In this document: positions 20,577-33,976 of the stretch, piece by piece
Layout of the letters: each line of letters opens with the position of its first letter
Position numbering within the stretch: position 1 is the stretch's first letter
Assembly: GCF_963576615.1 (NCBI RefSeq)
Contig: NC_088712.1
Coordinates: 18,708,452-18,772,451, forward strand
Direction: 5' to 3'
Length of the DNA: 64,000 nucleotides
Origin: Watersipora subatra
Lineage: Eukaryota; Bryozoa; Gymnolaemata; Cheilostomatida; Watersiporidae
Notes under the pieces: model-generated
The model's input: the letters and a program-made list of their open reading frames with translations, nothing else
Database searches by the model: none
Told to the model about the DNA's origin: nothing
Made by a program: the position numbers and the translations under genes

Positions 20577-23500
20577 AATCCTAGTAGTTTAGGTCTGATA
20601 GGAGCATAGTAATCAATTCATTGTTAATAAATCATTATGACCTTGCAGTTATCTACTGCTAGCTTATCTAAAGTTGAGTGTCACAGTTCTATTTATTTTA
20701 GTTCATTGTAGTTTAATTAGGACATAATACTACCAAAATATTAGATACAGTGCTATTAAAAATTTTTTTTCCAATAATTTGGTGCTCACTCATATTAACT
20801 TGTACATCACCCACAAATTGTTGTTTCTACTTTTATTTGAAAATATTTATTGCTTTAGTCATGTATGTTATTACGCAGCGCTAGCTTGGTGCAGTGGGCA
20901 GCTGTGAAATATATTCATGTCTAATAACCAGGTGTAAAATCATTGTTAAATGTGAAAAATAAATTGAGTGACACATATTGTACTGTTTTTGTCTTGAATG
21001 TCAAAGTTAGGTTGGATTCATGTGTGGTGCGAACATTTTGTCTCATTGTCCTTTAGCGTGGCTACGATACAAATGGGCAGACCTGACTGTTGTTATAGTA
21101 AAGACTAGGTGAACGTCCGGCTTATGTAATAAAAAAGGTTTTCAAACTGTTTTAAACAATTGTAACTTGAAACTTCATTTTGTGCAGTTCAAATAAATTG
21201 AGAGAAAAACTTAACAACTTTAAAGGTATTTAAATGTGAGGGTAGAATAATTAGCAAGTAGTGATTACATAATGTCTGTTTTGCTATGATTCTAATAAAA
21301 AGGGATTTGATAAAATTAATCCAACATAAAAAAAAATTTAAACAAATAATATATTGAATTAATGATAACAATTAGATAATAGAAGTGAGTGTGTAAAAAA
21401 TGGTTAATCTTGCAGCAAATGCTTATCTTTAAACCTTTGGTACGACGGTACTGGTACCTCCCGAAACCGCAAAAAATTTAAAAATGAGATATTGATTTTT
21501 TAAATAGTTTATCTGACCACATGAAAAGATAATCTAGAAGCAATTCCAACTTAAGATAATACAAATTTCTTTGGAAAAAGTATTTAGCCTGTATAGGTGC
21601 TGCTAATTAACCTTATGATCAACTGAAAGCAGGAATGTTGTGGCACATTGAAAATTCAAGCAGCTCTTTGGAAAATTATGAATTAAAAAACAGGTACTGA
21701 ATCATAGTAAATACTTTTTAAATTTTCAGAGGAAATCAAAAGCTAAAGGTAGTATTAATAATAAAAATATATGTTTAGCGTGTGCAATTGTGATGAGGAT
21801 AGATAAACGGTTCAGAATGTCAAGAGCTACTTACTTTGGTAATTACATATGCTTATGAGTAAACTTGTGATTAGAATTTTCCGAGTTGAAATGCTCAAAA
21901 ATGTATTTTTTTAAGCTTTATCGCTGTAACTGAACTGATGACCAACAACAGACAAACACTGGGATTTATATATAAATAAAGTATGCATAAAAGTAATCAT
22001 CCGGAAAGTATGTCAATAATATTTCGAATTTTTGATAAGAGTAACACCGTGAGGGAGACTATTTATTACATGTATGAATAGCAACAAAAAGTAGTTTTCC
22101 TGTTCATCTTTTTATTTTTATTTCTACACAAACTATGTAAATAATTTTTTGGTAATTTGGAAATTAGCGAATATTTATAATTTAAAATATATTGCAACAT
22201 AATACAACATTGTAATTACAGATTTTCTTTTAGGGAATGTTTCAGTTTAACAAACGCTACACACATAGTACAATAATACTATAACATACATGTAGTTGAG
22301 CATTCTCAAACATAAGGGTAAATTTACATACTCAAAACTGTCTACATTAGAGCCTTTCGTGGTTTAAAATGCATCTTAACTGAAATTGCTTTTCTGTGCA
22401 ACTTTACCAATTAGGTAAGTGTAAATATACTTTTGTCGCTTTTGAGCCAATAGTTAGGCAAAATCAACTATTTATTTTTAGTACCGTATATTTGAGTCTT
22501 GGCAGGTAACTGTAGCCGGGTATTATAAAGAATGTTAGCTACTTAATTACAAAAGTGAAAAACTACGATTATAGAAAGCTAGTAATGCTACGTATAACAA
22601 CTTCCTACTAAAATCAACTAAAGAGCCACACAGTTTTAAGCCGCTATTGATTTAAACAACAGTATTTACTAAACTATTAAACTTATTCTACAAGGCTTTA
22701 ATATTCTGTACATATTCAAACTGCTATTTATTAATTTTCTGGCAGCGTGTCAAAGTCTCCTTTTTATGTATGTTTTTGAGTAAAAAAGTGTATGTTAGCA
22801 TCTTGAACATATAATATAATGACAGGAAATATTCACTGGACACTATTGAAATTCACCAGAATAATTTCTATAGACAACCTGCTGATGCCTTATTGATGTA
22901 AATATCATCATTTCTGTTTTATAACACATTACATTACCAATAATTTTATTTTCTCATAGTAAAGTGTTATATAACTTGTTAATAGTAATACTTGTTACAT
23001 TCACGTGTTTAATGTTGAGTTATGCATGACAAATCATAGCAGCCACTCAAGTGGTTGAAATAAGTTGATTTGTTTTATCACATTCTCCTATGTTCAGACA
23101 GTTCCAGATTGTGGCACATTTTTATACAACTTCCAGTCTGCATTATAAATTGAAATTTTTCATTTGCTTCATGAACTTTTATGTAGTAAAGTATTGCAAT
23201 TTTGTACACTAAATATTTTTGATAGGTTAAATATGGTGTATTTTTATTTAGGAAAAGATTATTTTTAACAAAATTATGTTTTTCTGAAAATGATGTCATA
23301 ATTAACAAAGGCATTAGAAAGTTAGACCTCAGCCAGTGACTCAAAATTTTCTCCAAAGAAGCTTTGGTTATACATGCCCCTAGAAACTGCTGGAATAGTT
23401 TTTGGTTTAAATAAATGTTTTAATGAATATAAAATCTTTTGAAAATCATTTGATAGCTATATTGTCTGATGTGGTTTGCACGGAGTGGCAGTAAAAATCT

Positions 23501-23819
23501 AAAGCCTAATGGATCAAATAATGATGAGGAATGTTAATACTTTTGGCAATTACTTTAAAATGTTTTTGAAAAAGTATGTTGTTTTATCTGTCAACAATTG
23601 GCTCTGACTTTGATATTTTAATAAATGAATGCAGGGATATTTGCAACAATTTGCAACAGCTTCAATTTCTATTATATTAAATTTAGTTCACTTTTAAAAG
23701 AACTATTTTCTCTGATATTGAACAATGTTAATACATTTTAAGAGCAATATTTAGAGGTGGGAAAAAAATATATCTTTCCGTTGCTCTGTCTGTTTAATGA
23801 TACGGCTTGAAATAGGAAA

Positions 23820-23945
23820 GATACTTCTTACAAAATTTGAATTCATCAGTTGTTTTGTGAAAGACCAACATTCCAACAACTGTTCTAATCAACTACATGT
23901 ATGCACCAACCTTCATCTATAACTTTACATGTAGAGTAGTTATTA
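23820..23945 (-). repeat. tRNA-derived SINE-like segment, unit A copy
   Basis: On the minus strand tagttgattagaacagttg resembles an A box and tgaattcaaattttg a decayed B box, about 45 bases apart. The equivalent segments in unit B (44.8 kb) and unit C (51.1 kb) align with it, so the insertion predates the duplication. Confidence 0.45.
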
Positions 23946-24158
23946 CACTCAAAGATATCTCCGGGCAGACTGCGCTGTCAAGGTGCTAGTAAATATGACT
24001 CTTAGCAAGATAGATTTATATGGTCATATCTCACCTGAGCGACTCAGTGGTTTGTGAGGCTGTTACATAATAAAACACTTTAAATTATTTGGTTAGCTCT
24101 TTCCTCTGTAACGTTTAATTAGAATTGACTTTTAGAATCTTCATGTGAAGGGCATGAC

Positions 24159-24201
24159 AACAATACATTGTTAATATACATATATTAACAATGTATTGTT
24201 A
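24159..24201. repeat. 20-bp perfect palindrome next to the unit A gene start
   Basis: aacaatacattgttaatata and its exact inverse are separated by 3 bases. The matching place in unit C (about 51,410) has only one arm-like sequence followed by about 500 bases absent here. The palindrome therefore marks a rearrangement that removed the original 5' end of the gene. Confidence 0.8.
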
Positions 24202-24206
24202 TATAC

Positions 24207-25261
24207 ATGTATGTATATACTGTTCTTGTCAGTCTAATAGTAGTTTGTAAGTTTATCAAATTTAACATGAGTGCCTTGAGTGTATTTTTTCTGTTTTGCT
24301 TGTTTTACCTAGAATATAGAATCAATTAATCACAACTTTGACAGAGACCTACACTATTTTTCTAGAGGTTATGTTGGCGTAAGACATAAAAAACATGTTG
24401 CTGCTCAAAGGAAGCAGATCTGATTCCCTTTTTATAAAAATTCCTACTAAATATAGACTGTTGAAGTTGGGAAAACATTTCATTAAAAAAATTACCTTTT
24501 TCTTGGAATATCTTCAGGGTGCAGCTGAATATTGGAAAATCAACTGAACGGCTAAAAAGTTTTGCACAATTCATGAGGTCTGCTGTTTAACTCTACAGCT
24601 CACGAGACCAAATAACATAATAGAGCTAATAAAATATTAGATTCAAGGTGATTGCAACTAATGGCTTAGAACTGTATTGCATTGAATAATTAATTTCCGT
24701 TTTAGTTTCTGTCTATTTGTAGTAATAATAAATATTAGTTGTACTTAGTTTAGAGAAATCTTAAAGTTCCCTATAATGTATCAAAAAAGTAAACTTTTGC
24801 GATTAAAAATGACTTGAAGAACTAAAAAGAACCAAATTTATTTGAGTTTTTCTCTAGTGAATATTTTTCGGAATAATGTTAATAATTCTTACTGTTTATT
24901 GTGTCTACATGTTTTGAAGGTTTAAAAAACCCAAGCTAGACTTCGTCCAAGGTGTAATGCTAAACAATGCTCTCAACTCTGTATTGACCGTTTTGATTGT
25001 GGAAGAGGAACTTGTAATGGCAGGAAATGTAAATGCCAAAACTGGGAGCCTTGTTTCAAAGATAATTGCAATAATTTTTGTGAAGTAAAAATATACGGTT
25101 CTGGTTTTTGCCCTGAAGATGGCGTACCATGTAGATGCCGACGCCGCGGTCATTTATGGGCTCATTGTTTAGATGACTGCAGCCGGGATGTGAAAATAGT
25201 GGCAGCTGTGTTGATGAAGATGATCACAGTCATGCAGAAAACTGTCAGGGTGACTGTTAAA
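24207..25261 (+). pseudogene. secreted cysteine-rich protein gene, unit A copy (frameshifted)
   Basis: This is the paralogue of the intact gene at 51,923-53,020. Exon 1 (24,207-24,246) reads MYVYTVLVSLIVV then a phase-1 donor T|GTAAGT. The ATG and first codons come from rearranged TA-rich sequence rather than the ancestral start, yet remain in frame with the hydrophobic core. Exon 2 (from 24,920, acceptor ttttgaag|) keeps the cysteine pattern (CSQLCIDRFDCGRGTC…, CKCQNWEPC…, CRCRRRG). It has lost a base near its start, which would put TAG in frame, and another near 25,190, after which the ancestral ending (…SGSCVDED…ENCQGDC) is out of frame. One cysteine is Trp (QNWEPC instead of HGCEPC). It is probably non-functional unless these are sequencing errors. 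An AATAAA lies at 25,513-25,518. Confidence 0.7.
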
Positions 25262-25550
25262 GCACTTTTTGAGACAAAACTTTTTGACCCATGATTTCTA
25301 TAGCAGATTACTTACCAAACACTATTCTTATATCTGTTTGAGATTACAAAAATATAGCAGCTGTTTGATGAACTGTGTTTTATTGCCATTCACTAGTTTA
25401 AAAAACCAATTGCTTTATGTGGTACATTAATGAGGGCACAGCTCTGACATTATTTTGGCATATGTAAAGTGTTACCCAGCTTCATCTACTTTTAAACAAG
25501 TTTGAGTATGAAAATAAAATTTATATAAATATTTTTTTACTATATATACC

Positions 25551-28160
25551 TTGATTAGTTTTTTCCGAGCAAGCTTGAAAAATTACAACACAGTTCATGA
25601 GATGAATCTACCAACAAGCACGAAAGCCTCGTCTATGTTACAAGCCATTCTCAGTCTCAGAAAAGTTTAGATGCATTAAAAAAATCATTCATCATTCATC
25701 ATCATCATTTACCCAAGTTTTGGTAAGTTTTATCAGAAAGTATTAGAACCCGGTGATTATTTGAGATCATTTTTAATGATTGACGTGATCTGATTGCCAT
25801 CATTCTTTCTAAGATAAACTCAATAAAACCTGATTGAGACTAAAATGCTCAGAACAAAATATGTGCAAAATGATGTCATTAACTGCTAACTTTGATATAG
25901 TTGATATTGGTTATCACATTTTAGTTGAAAGGTTGAGCTTCTCTGTTCCATTTGCCTCTTGCCACAATCAATGTCATAATTACGTTTTCAACTGATCTGA
26001 ATGTTTTTAAGCGTTTTTAGGTTCAGTTTTTAGGAAAATACAGATATAAGTATAGTTTCTATAACGTCAGCCTAAAAATGACAACACAACTGATAAAATT
26101 GACCAGTTTGTATCAGTACTTCTTGTAACTTTCACGTCTTGAGAATAGAACTTTGTGATAGCGCCTTCGGCTTAATGCCTAGACAGTGTATAAAGTTAGT
26201 CTAAATGGGGTTATAGGTGTGTAGTGATAAAATATGAAAAAATTCAAAAAGTTATAAACTTTAACAAATATAGGTTACAACTAAATGGTGTGTTAGAAAA
26301 AAAAAACAGAATTTGACCTAATAGTATTTTAACTGACATACAGTAGCAATGATAGTGATTGTAAATCAATTTTATGTTTTCTTTTTTTAAGTACATTCTT
26401 GCTTTTTATGTTCATTGCCAAACAACTGAACATCTGTCTTACGTTCATATGCAATAGCACCTTTCAAATAATTTACAACATGTTTTCTGCTTTTAACTGA
26501 GTTTAGGCACTGAAATCAATTCATTAGAAATAGTTTTGATCCAAATTGATACTCTGGGCAGTTTTTAAGCTAGCTCAAAAGATTAAAGCGCAGTTGATAG
26601 AAGCAATTCAACAATTACATGAAGCCTTAAGATCTCATACTTGTTACACTTTCTGTAAATAGATGTTCATGGTAGAGCATAAACCTGAAGATTACTAAAA
26701 CATAAGGTATGTCTGAGTAGAGATAAAGTTGTCTGGTACAAGTACATCGTAGTCTCATTTGTCATGAAAAGTCATCAGTTATGCCGATAAAGCACAGATT
26801 ATAATTATGTGCATAGTTATTCAGAAATGATAGGAAGAAATTGGCGCAAGTGTTACAGAGTCGAAATATCAAATGGAAGGTCGATGGTTTATATCTGCTA
26901 CCAACCAGTATTTTAACTTAACTTTAATAGTGCCTTTAAATGCTTTAATGAATTCAGCTGTTTAAAAAAATGGAGAATTATATCATAGAATGCCTGCTTT
27001 GCCAGAGATTGAACAAATAAAAAAGACACAACTGATGTATATCTGCCTCATCAGAGATCATGTTTTCAAGCGAGGTTGTGAAGACATCTGCACACAGTTT
27101 TCAGTTTTTGCGTAATTGTAAAAAACTTTAAAAACACACCAAAAACTTTTTAACTGGACAGTATATTGTTCACTTGTTCAGAAGTTGTCAAAAGTAACAA
27201 ACGTTTATTGGTTTGAATAGTATTGGCATGATATCTTGCCATATGAACTTTTAGTAGTTAATAATAATCACTCTTTTGTCTATAATATTTACATTCTTCT
27301 ATGCAAGTACTGACAGAACAGACAGATAACTTCCTACCTCAAATATGATTTATTTATAGCATGCGGAAAAATCGATAATTGTACATGACTAATTACAAGT
27401 GTCACCATGAAAGCTAAAACCTGATTATTGACCTTATCAACAGACTTTACCTTAAACATGACATAAAATAAACAGTTTTACCTTGCTGGAATATGTATCA
27501 AAGCATCTTTGTCTCACTGCTGTTGCTAGCAGAGCCAGCTAATCAATGCTTGTAACCCAGGTACTAGATTGCATTCTATCACAGTTTCAAAAGCGTAAAA
27601 CAAGATAACATTGTTGTGAATTGCTAAAGTTTCACCTTAGTTTGAAAGAAGTCTGTGCAAACAACCAGCAATTTCTAATTTCAATCAAGTTATACCATGA
27701 AGTTTTCAGGTCGGTATAAAACTTTTATCTTTAATACATTTTGCCTACTTAACTATATATGTAAAAACTTATGAAAAACTAAATGTATAATTTCAGTATC
27801 AAATTTCTCATGAATCTTAAGAAAGTGAATTAGCTATTGATGCATATAATTGTCATTGAATTTCATGCAAACAGTGAAACAATCAGCATATTTCGCTTTT
27901 AAAGTACACAAAAAATAAAACAAACTTAATTAAATGATTGCTAACAGCTTTTAAGAGATTTTAAGATGAAAAACACAGAAATTCGTTATTTTAACTGAGA
28001 CTCAGTATATCAGTATTTAAGGAATTCTGTAAACTATAAATAATTCTGAATGCTCTGAACATATAGGCTAATTTTGCAGTTGAACAGATAAAAAACATTT
28101 ATTTGTTTTACATAAAACCTGTATAGTATTATATATTTATAAGTATATAACTCAGTTTAT
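25551..28160. other. AT-rich non-coding DNA with weak duplicated stretches
   Basis: No supported exon. About 27,290-27,450 resembles 40,950-41,230 (ggttgataattgtacaagac-like block), and 25,720-25,800 resembles 45,470-45,540 (atttgagatca…ggatctgattgcca). Near 26,860-26,910 a short segment (ggaaggtcgatggtttatatctgc) hints at a decayed SINE B box. Confidence 0.45.
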
Positions 28161-28185
28161 ATATTGGTAATTGCTTTAGTTGTAA

Positions 28186-28188
28186 ACG

Positions 28189-28222
<34 letters not shown>

Positions 28223-28411
28223 GTTATATGTATATATACATATATGTTATATATATATATGTTATATGTATATGTATATATACATATATGTTATATGTAT
28301 ATATATATATACATATAACATATATGTATATATACATATGCATATAACATATATATATAACATATATGTATATATACATATACATATAACATATATATAT
28401 ATATATATATC
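28186..28411. repeat. long palindrome made of TA/GTTATATGTA motifs
   Basis: The left half (gttatatgtatatatacata…) is mirrored by the right half (…tatgtatatatacatataac), with centre near 28,312. It is bounded by acgatatat on the left and atatatcgta on the right. Simple-sequence composition makes some of this expected, but the order of variant motifs is mirrored. Confidence 0.65.
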
Positions 28412-28430
28412 GTAGGTATATATATATATA

Positions 28431-28678
<248 letters not shown>

Positions 28679-30043
28679 TTGAACACTATGCTGCTCAATT
28701 TTTCAACCTTTCTCCCCTAGTTGCTGTCAACTTTGGTTGGCAATCCAATAAAGGCTGACATTGCATTGTTCAAATGGCTCGTCAGCTTTTTGCGAAAAAT
28801 ATTTTAGCCCTTTTTTCGGGTGAAGCGAAATGTGCCTAAATTATATAAACGCCTAAAAGCCCAGGGATATTTCCACCTGTTGTTATATTTTGCTTGCAGT
28901 TAATCCGTGATTATATTAATTATTGATTATATTAATCCTTGCTTGAAATTGTTATAGCGTTCAATTATTTGTTTCATTCTAAGCTCGAAGACAGATTTTT
29001 ATTATATATCTATGTTTAACAATGTTGAAAAAAATATAATTGCACTTATATCATTGATATGTTTGCTACAGTTTTCAACCAAAGTTAGCATTTCAGGTCT
29101 AATAGAAGAGGAGTTATGATCATCAATTCATTGTAAGCCGTATTACAACAACTGCAAGAATGCTTTAAATATTATGCTATAAATCTGCAAATTTATAAAT
29201 GGTATAATAATAATTGATCAAATGCTACAAATATATATACTTAGCAAGAAGTTACATAAACAAACCAAACTTATAAAACATGCAGACACAAAAATCAACA
29301 TTTTAAAAACAAAAATAGTTGCTTCTTCTGTTTGGATAGCTGCTGTCTGATTGTTGCTTATCAGAGAACAAACATCTTTTGGTTGTTTAGTAGCTCTCAC
29401 ATTGTCTTCTGACCTCAACTTTTTTCTGCACTGCGGAGTTAGTCGATAGTAGCGACAAAAATATATGCTGGCGTAGCAAAACTTTTACACGTAGCTTTTA
29501 GCACAAATTTGACGCATAAAAGTTTTTCTCGCTAAATGTAATTTTGCACCATCGTAAATGTAAACTGTATTCATTTACATATACTTTTGCAGCATCAAGA
29601 CTGCGTTAAACAAGAAACTACTATTTGCCTGAGGCAGTTAATAAATATTTCTATGGAGTTGTTTTAAAGTTTTTTACAAAAATAAAACAGAAACTTCAGA
29701 GTAGGACACTTAGAGAATCAATTGTAATTGATGGAAAAAATTCATTATTAATGCGATTTTGTAGACACCTTTCTACTGATCAAATGATATTATGAGCTTG
29801 TAAGGATAAAATAAATCCAAAAGGGGTAGTCATATCGTGTTCTATTTTTCAACTTTTTTTCAAGGTGACGGTCATTTGGAGATGCCGTACAGATAGAGGG
29901 TGTGTACAATTAGAGGTTTTACGGCACTTCGAAGAAAAAATGTACTTAGTATTCAGCTGCTGTCAGTTTTGTAGACATTTTATGTCTTTAGACGCTTTAT
30001 ATCTTTTTAACAAGTTTTACCTCATATAAATAATGCAATATGA
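28679..30043. other. AT-rich, no gene established
   Basis: The only candidate is a minus-strand frame at 29,218-29,418 that ends in a hydrophobic stretch (FVFKMLIFVSACFISLVCLC), preceded by ccgcagtgcag acceptor-like sequence. It could be a last exon with a membrane anchor, but nothing else supports it. Confidence 0.4.
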
Positions 30044-30734
30044 TTAACTCTTTCGCTACCGTAAGCCAATATATCGACTTACGTGGTAATTTGTGTACAG
30101 ACCATAAGCAGATATACCGGTTTTTCAATATGGTTTCACTTTTCATTTAATTACGAAGCCTATACAATAGCTAGATCAATCAAATTTTGTCTCCAGTGAA
30201 ACAACCTTGTTACAAGTCACTTGCTATCAATAAAAAATTATCTGCTAGATATTTTCAACAATTCTCTGTGATAAATGTACTAAACGTAAAACGATATATC
30301 AGCTTATTAACAAGGTTTCACTTTTCTTTTCATTACAAAGCCGACACATTAGGTAAACTAATCAAGACTTGTCACCAGTGAAACAACCTTGTTGTCAATC
30401 ATGTGCACATAAAAAAGATTTTTTTGGTTCAACGACTCAATTTTTTTTCAAATTGGCAAAACCAGATCGTTTTCGTCATGGCAAGGAAAAACACACTGCG
30501 TTTGTTTAACTCAAATAAAACGTTAGATATTGCACACAAGTGGAATTAACTTTGTACTTATCCTGTAGGAAATTGTGTTTTAAATAAGATGCAATTTACA
30601 GTAAAACGATAGCTATTTTTATTCTTGAGATATTGCTAAAATACTAGCGGTATATCAGTGTTTCAAAAAATCATTTCATTAATTTGGGCAGAATATTCAT
30701 TCGGAAAGATTTTAATGCGGTAGGGAAAGAGTAA
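30044..30734. mobile_element. piggyBac-like MITE, copy 1
   Basis: The ends are inverted: TTAACTCTTTCGCTACCG at the left and ggtagggaaagagtaa at the right. They abut a TTAA-like target as piggyBac-group elements do. Just inside lie palindromic motifs related to aagccgatatatcggctt. A block of about 170 bases is duplicated in tandem inside this copy (30,119-30,230 and 30,290-30,400, both with ccagtgaaacaaccttgtt). It has no transposase ORF, so it is non-autonomous. The second copy at 46,080 lacks the internal duplication. Confidence 0.65.
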
Positions 30735-32633
30735 TTCGTGTAATTAGTATAGGCAGATATTATAATATGCAATCTAAATATGGTTTCTATACAATTAATT
30801 CTAAAAATCTAATAATAATAGCCTCCTTTGAAATGTTAAAGATCTTTTTACATTGAATGTGTTGTAAATGCAGTCAATTTAATTTCAGGCAAAACGCAGA
30901 TTTACAAATAAGCTCTTTGGCAAAAACCGATATAATAAACCAAAAATGACCATATGCACATAGGTCAAAAACGGTTTAGATAGCATTACCATATTTATGA
31001 AAAACAATGCAATGCAATACTAATTAGCTCTAAAGATAGCTTAAAAGGCGTCTTTATTCATAATACTTCAGAAATATTTTTCACAAGCTAAACTCATATT
31101 TTTTATTCTACAATGTTATTGGAAATGTTGTAATTACCAGGACAGCAATAATATATTGTGTTTCTAATGACAAGATCTGTCTGTTTGCTTCTGTAAACAA
31201 TGACTTTTGACAGCAGTCTAATACTGGGTTTTCTACTTTGGGTTAAAATTGTGTCTGTTTGTTTAAGTACATTAGGATCCATGGCAGAATACTAATACTG
31301 TTTGTTAAACTTTCTGCTAATTTCCTATTCACTCAACTTTCAATAAAGTGTTAGAGCTTATTTCTTTTTATACATATCTTAATTTGCTATATAAACAGCA
31401 AGTTTTTCAAAATTTGTTTGACAGCATTTTTGTTTAAAGAGAGTTAACTGAAATCGATAATAATGCGAAATACACTATTCATATAAACATATGTGATAGT
31501 ATTTGTTTTCAATGAAATTAAATAACAGAAAAGGCTTGTGCAGTCTGTGATTTCAAAACACATCAATATTTTTAGGTTCATAGTCAGAGCTTGCTTAGTG
31601 GTTCACTTTGTTTGCTATGAGTGATAAACTTTTTGTGAATTAATTTGTAAGCCAAACTTTTAATATTCTATAGCCAAAGATATTTTCATAAATTTCAGAT
31701 AAATATAAAATTTGAGTTATCTACATGTAATTGGTCACATTTACATATGTTAGAGGTTTGTACTGAATAAGGCTAATCGCTGTGCTACTACATTTCCAAG
31801 TTTTATTTCCATAATTTGTTTTAAACTTTTGAGGTTGAGATTTGCACAGAGGAATAATAAACCAATTTGTAATATTTGGAAGCTGTGTAGATCTAGCATT
31901 GAATGTACTTGATTGTTTTTAAACTTTCTGAACACTGGCAATTCTCATTAATGTACATGTAGGTCAGTATCCATGGGTTATGTACCAAAAATTAGGACAT
32001 TTTAAATCTTTATGTAATATATTTGAACAGACTATTTACTATATATAAATCGGCTCATAATCAAACAAATATTTATAAAAAAAAGGAAACCTTTTGGAAA
32101 AAAAATCGCAAGTGATAGCGAAATAAAATAAGTATGAGAGATATTTTGCACGAAAACCATTTAAACTGGTAAATTTTTTGCCAATTCTGAAACAAGGATA
32201 AACAGATTTATTGAAGTCTGCATTACATGATTTGTTTTTTTGATGACTAATACAAGAAATCGAACAAAGCTTCAGTGTCTATACTTTTGTTCAGTTTCGT
32301 TCTTTGGTGTGGTAATCTTTAAAAAAGTAGAACTATTACTCCAACGCTAGGAAGATTCTTGCGTGACAAGCATTTGTACTTGTTCTTTGTAGTTTTAGAA
32401 AATCTTGCATATAGAGGATCAGAATTCTGCTTGTTTGCTCGGTAATGTTTGTCAATGCAAAAACTTGTTTGTGGTTTGTTTTAAGACCAGGATAGAAAGA
32501 AGAATTTCATCTGCAACTTCCTATAAGTTGTGTGCACAAATTTTTATACACCATTTAAATCTAAGTTTCTAATCAATCTGAACTATAGATTATCAGTTTT
32601 AAGTAGATCGCATTTGAGTTATACACAGTAGAT

Positions 32634-32635
<2 letters not shown>
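30735..32635. other. AT-rich, nothing recognised
   Basis: No exon with splice support and no repeat matching elsewhere in the window was identified. Confidence 0.5.
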
Positions 32636-32663
<28 letters not shown>

Positions 32664-32669
<6 letters not shown>

Positions 32670-32836
32670 TGTTTCCTCCCCCTGGTTAACCCGTAGGGGT
32701 GGTAATTTCTGCTCTAACTCGGGTCTCCTACCAGATACCCGAGAGTTTGAGCATTCGCCTCAAAATCTTAGCTGTTCCCAATAGCACATTTTTCTGCAAC
32801 TCACCTGAGTTGGTTGCCGTTGGTATTTGGGCAATG
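32664..32836 (-). pseudogene. 3' end of the RLE-type LINE (copy 3 of 4)
   Basis: About 170 bases match the terminal endonuclease codons and 3' UTR of the copy at 12,597, again with the 3' terminus (minus strand …aggaaacaac) directly against (TA)n at 32,638-32,663. The 5' side breaks into another TA-rich stretch. Confidence 0.8.
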
Positions 32837-33077
32837 TATATATTATTATAATTATATATAAACACATATATATATATATATTATGATGTTTAATAGATAT
32901 TTAAATAAATATAGATGATAAATAAATAATGATTATACTTATTTGCTTATGATTAGCTGTAGCTGATCTGCAGTCCTAATATGAAAGATCTTGTAAACAA
33001 GCATAATAAGAATGTTTCTAAACCAATTTCCACACCAACAAAGAAAGGTAACTGCCGCAACGTGGGTCAATGCTCAC

Positions 33078-33335
33078 TAAACAGGAAATGCTTCCACAAA
33101 TTTCTATTCTGTCAACAAGAAAAACTCCACTAAACTGAGCGAATACATACGGAAGGTGAAAGAGAGTGGCATTAACTATAACATGAGCAGGAAAATTCTC
33201 AAGCGTGGATCTTCTATTAATCGATCTACAAAACTCTGCAACCTCTGTCAAGGGAAAAATTATATATGGTTCATGAGCCACAGCTATCCACATTAAACAA
33301 CAGATTAAAAATGATATCGACATGTAGACATGCAT
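33078..33335 (-). CDS. candidate first exon of a secreted protein
   Basis: The minus-strand ATG at 33,333-33,335 opens a clear signal peptide (MHVYMSISFLICCLMWIAVA|HE…: short n-region, long hydrophobic core, small residues at the cut). About 65 mature residues follow, with cysteines (…EVAEFCRSINRR…, IEICGSISC) and one N-glycosylation site (NAT). A donor TTA|GTGAGC ends the exon at 33,078. No domain is recognised and downstream exons were not identified. The signal-peptide quality is the main support. Confidence 0.4.
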
Positions 33336-33715
33336 GAAAGCACAGACTGGGTAACGTTATATCAATTTTGTTACCATGCAGCATTCGTTTATAGCGTCTT
33401 TTAATCCTATTTTTTAAACCTATAAATGCTTAGCTTACGTTTATACATTTTACCAACCTTTGGTTATTTTACCTAAAGAGTGCACCTACCGTGGACGAAA
33501 CTGTTTAGTAGTAAAATACTTTAACCATTTTGCTAACTTTTACTCAACTTTGATTTTAGTCAGCTTTAGTTTTACTATTGAGCACTTTTTCAAAAGACAC
33601 AATAATCCTTCATATATTTATACATATGAATATGCATATGTATACACACATATATATAAAACAAAACATACATACATGTATATATGTATGTATACATTAT
33701 GTATATTTTATATTA

Positions 33716-33822
<107 letters not shown>

Positions 33823-33976
33823 ATACATACATATATATATATTTATAACATATATTTATATAAATGTTATTTATTTTATTTATATTATATTATTTATTTT
33901 ATTTTATTTATGTTATATATTTATATATATATATATATTTAAACATATAACATATATTTATATATGTATATATATA

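Noticed and set aside
23078..23356. Minus-strand ORFs in duplication units (also 24,362-24,574 and 41,273-41,980)
   Set aside because: They are not conserved as open frames in the paralogous units and have no splice context.
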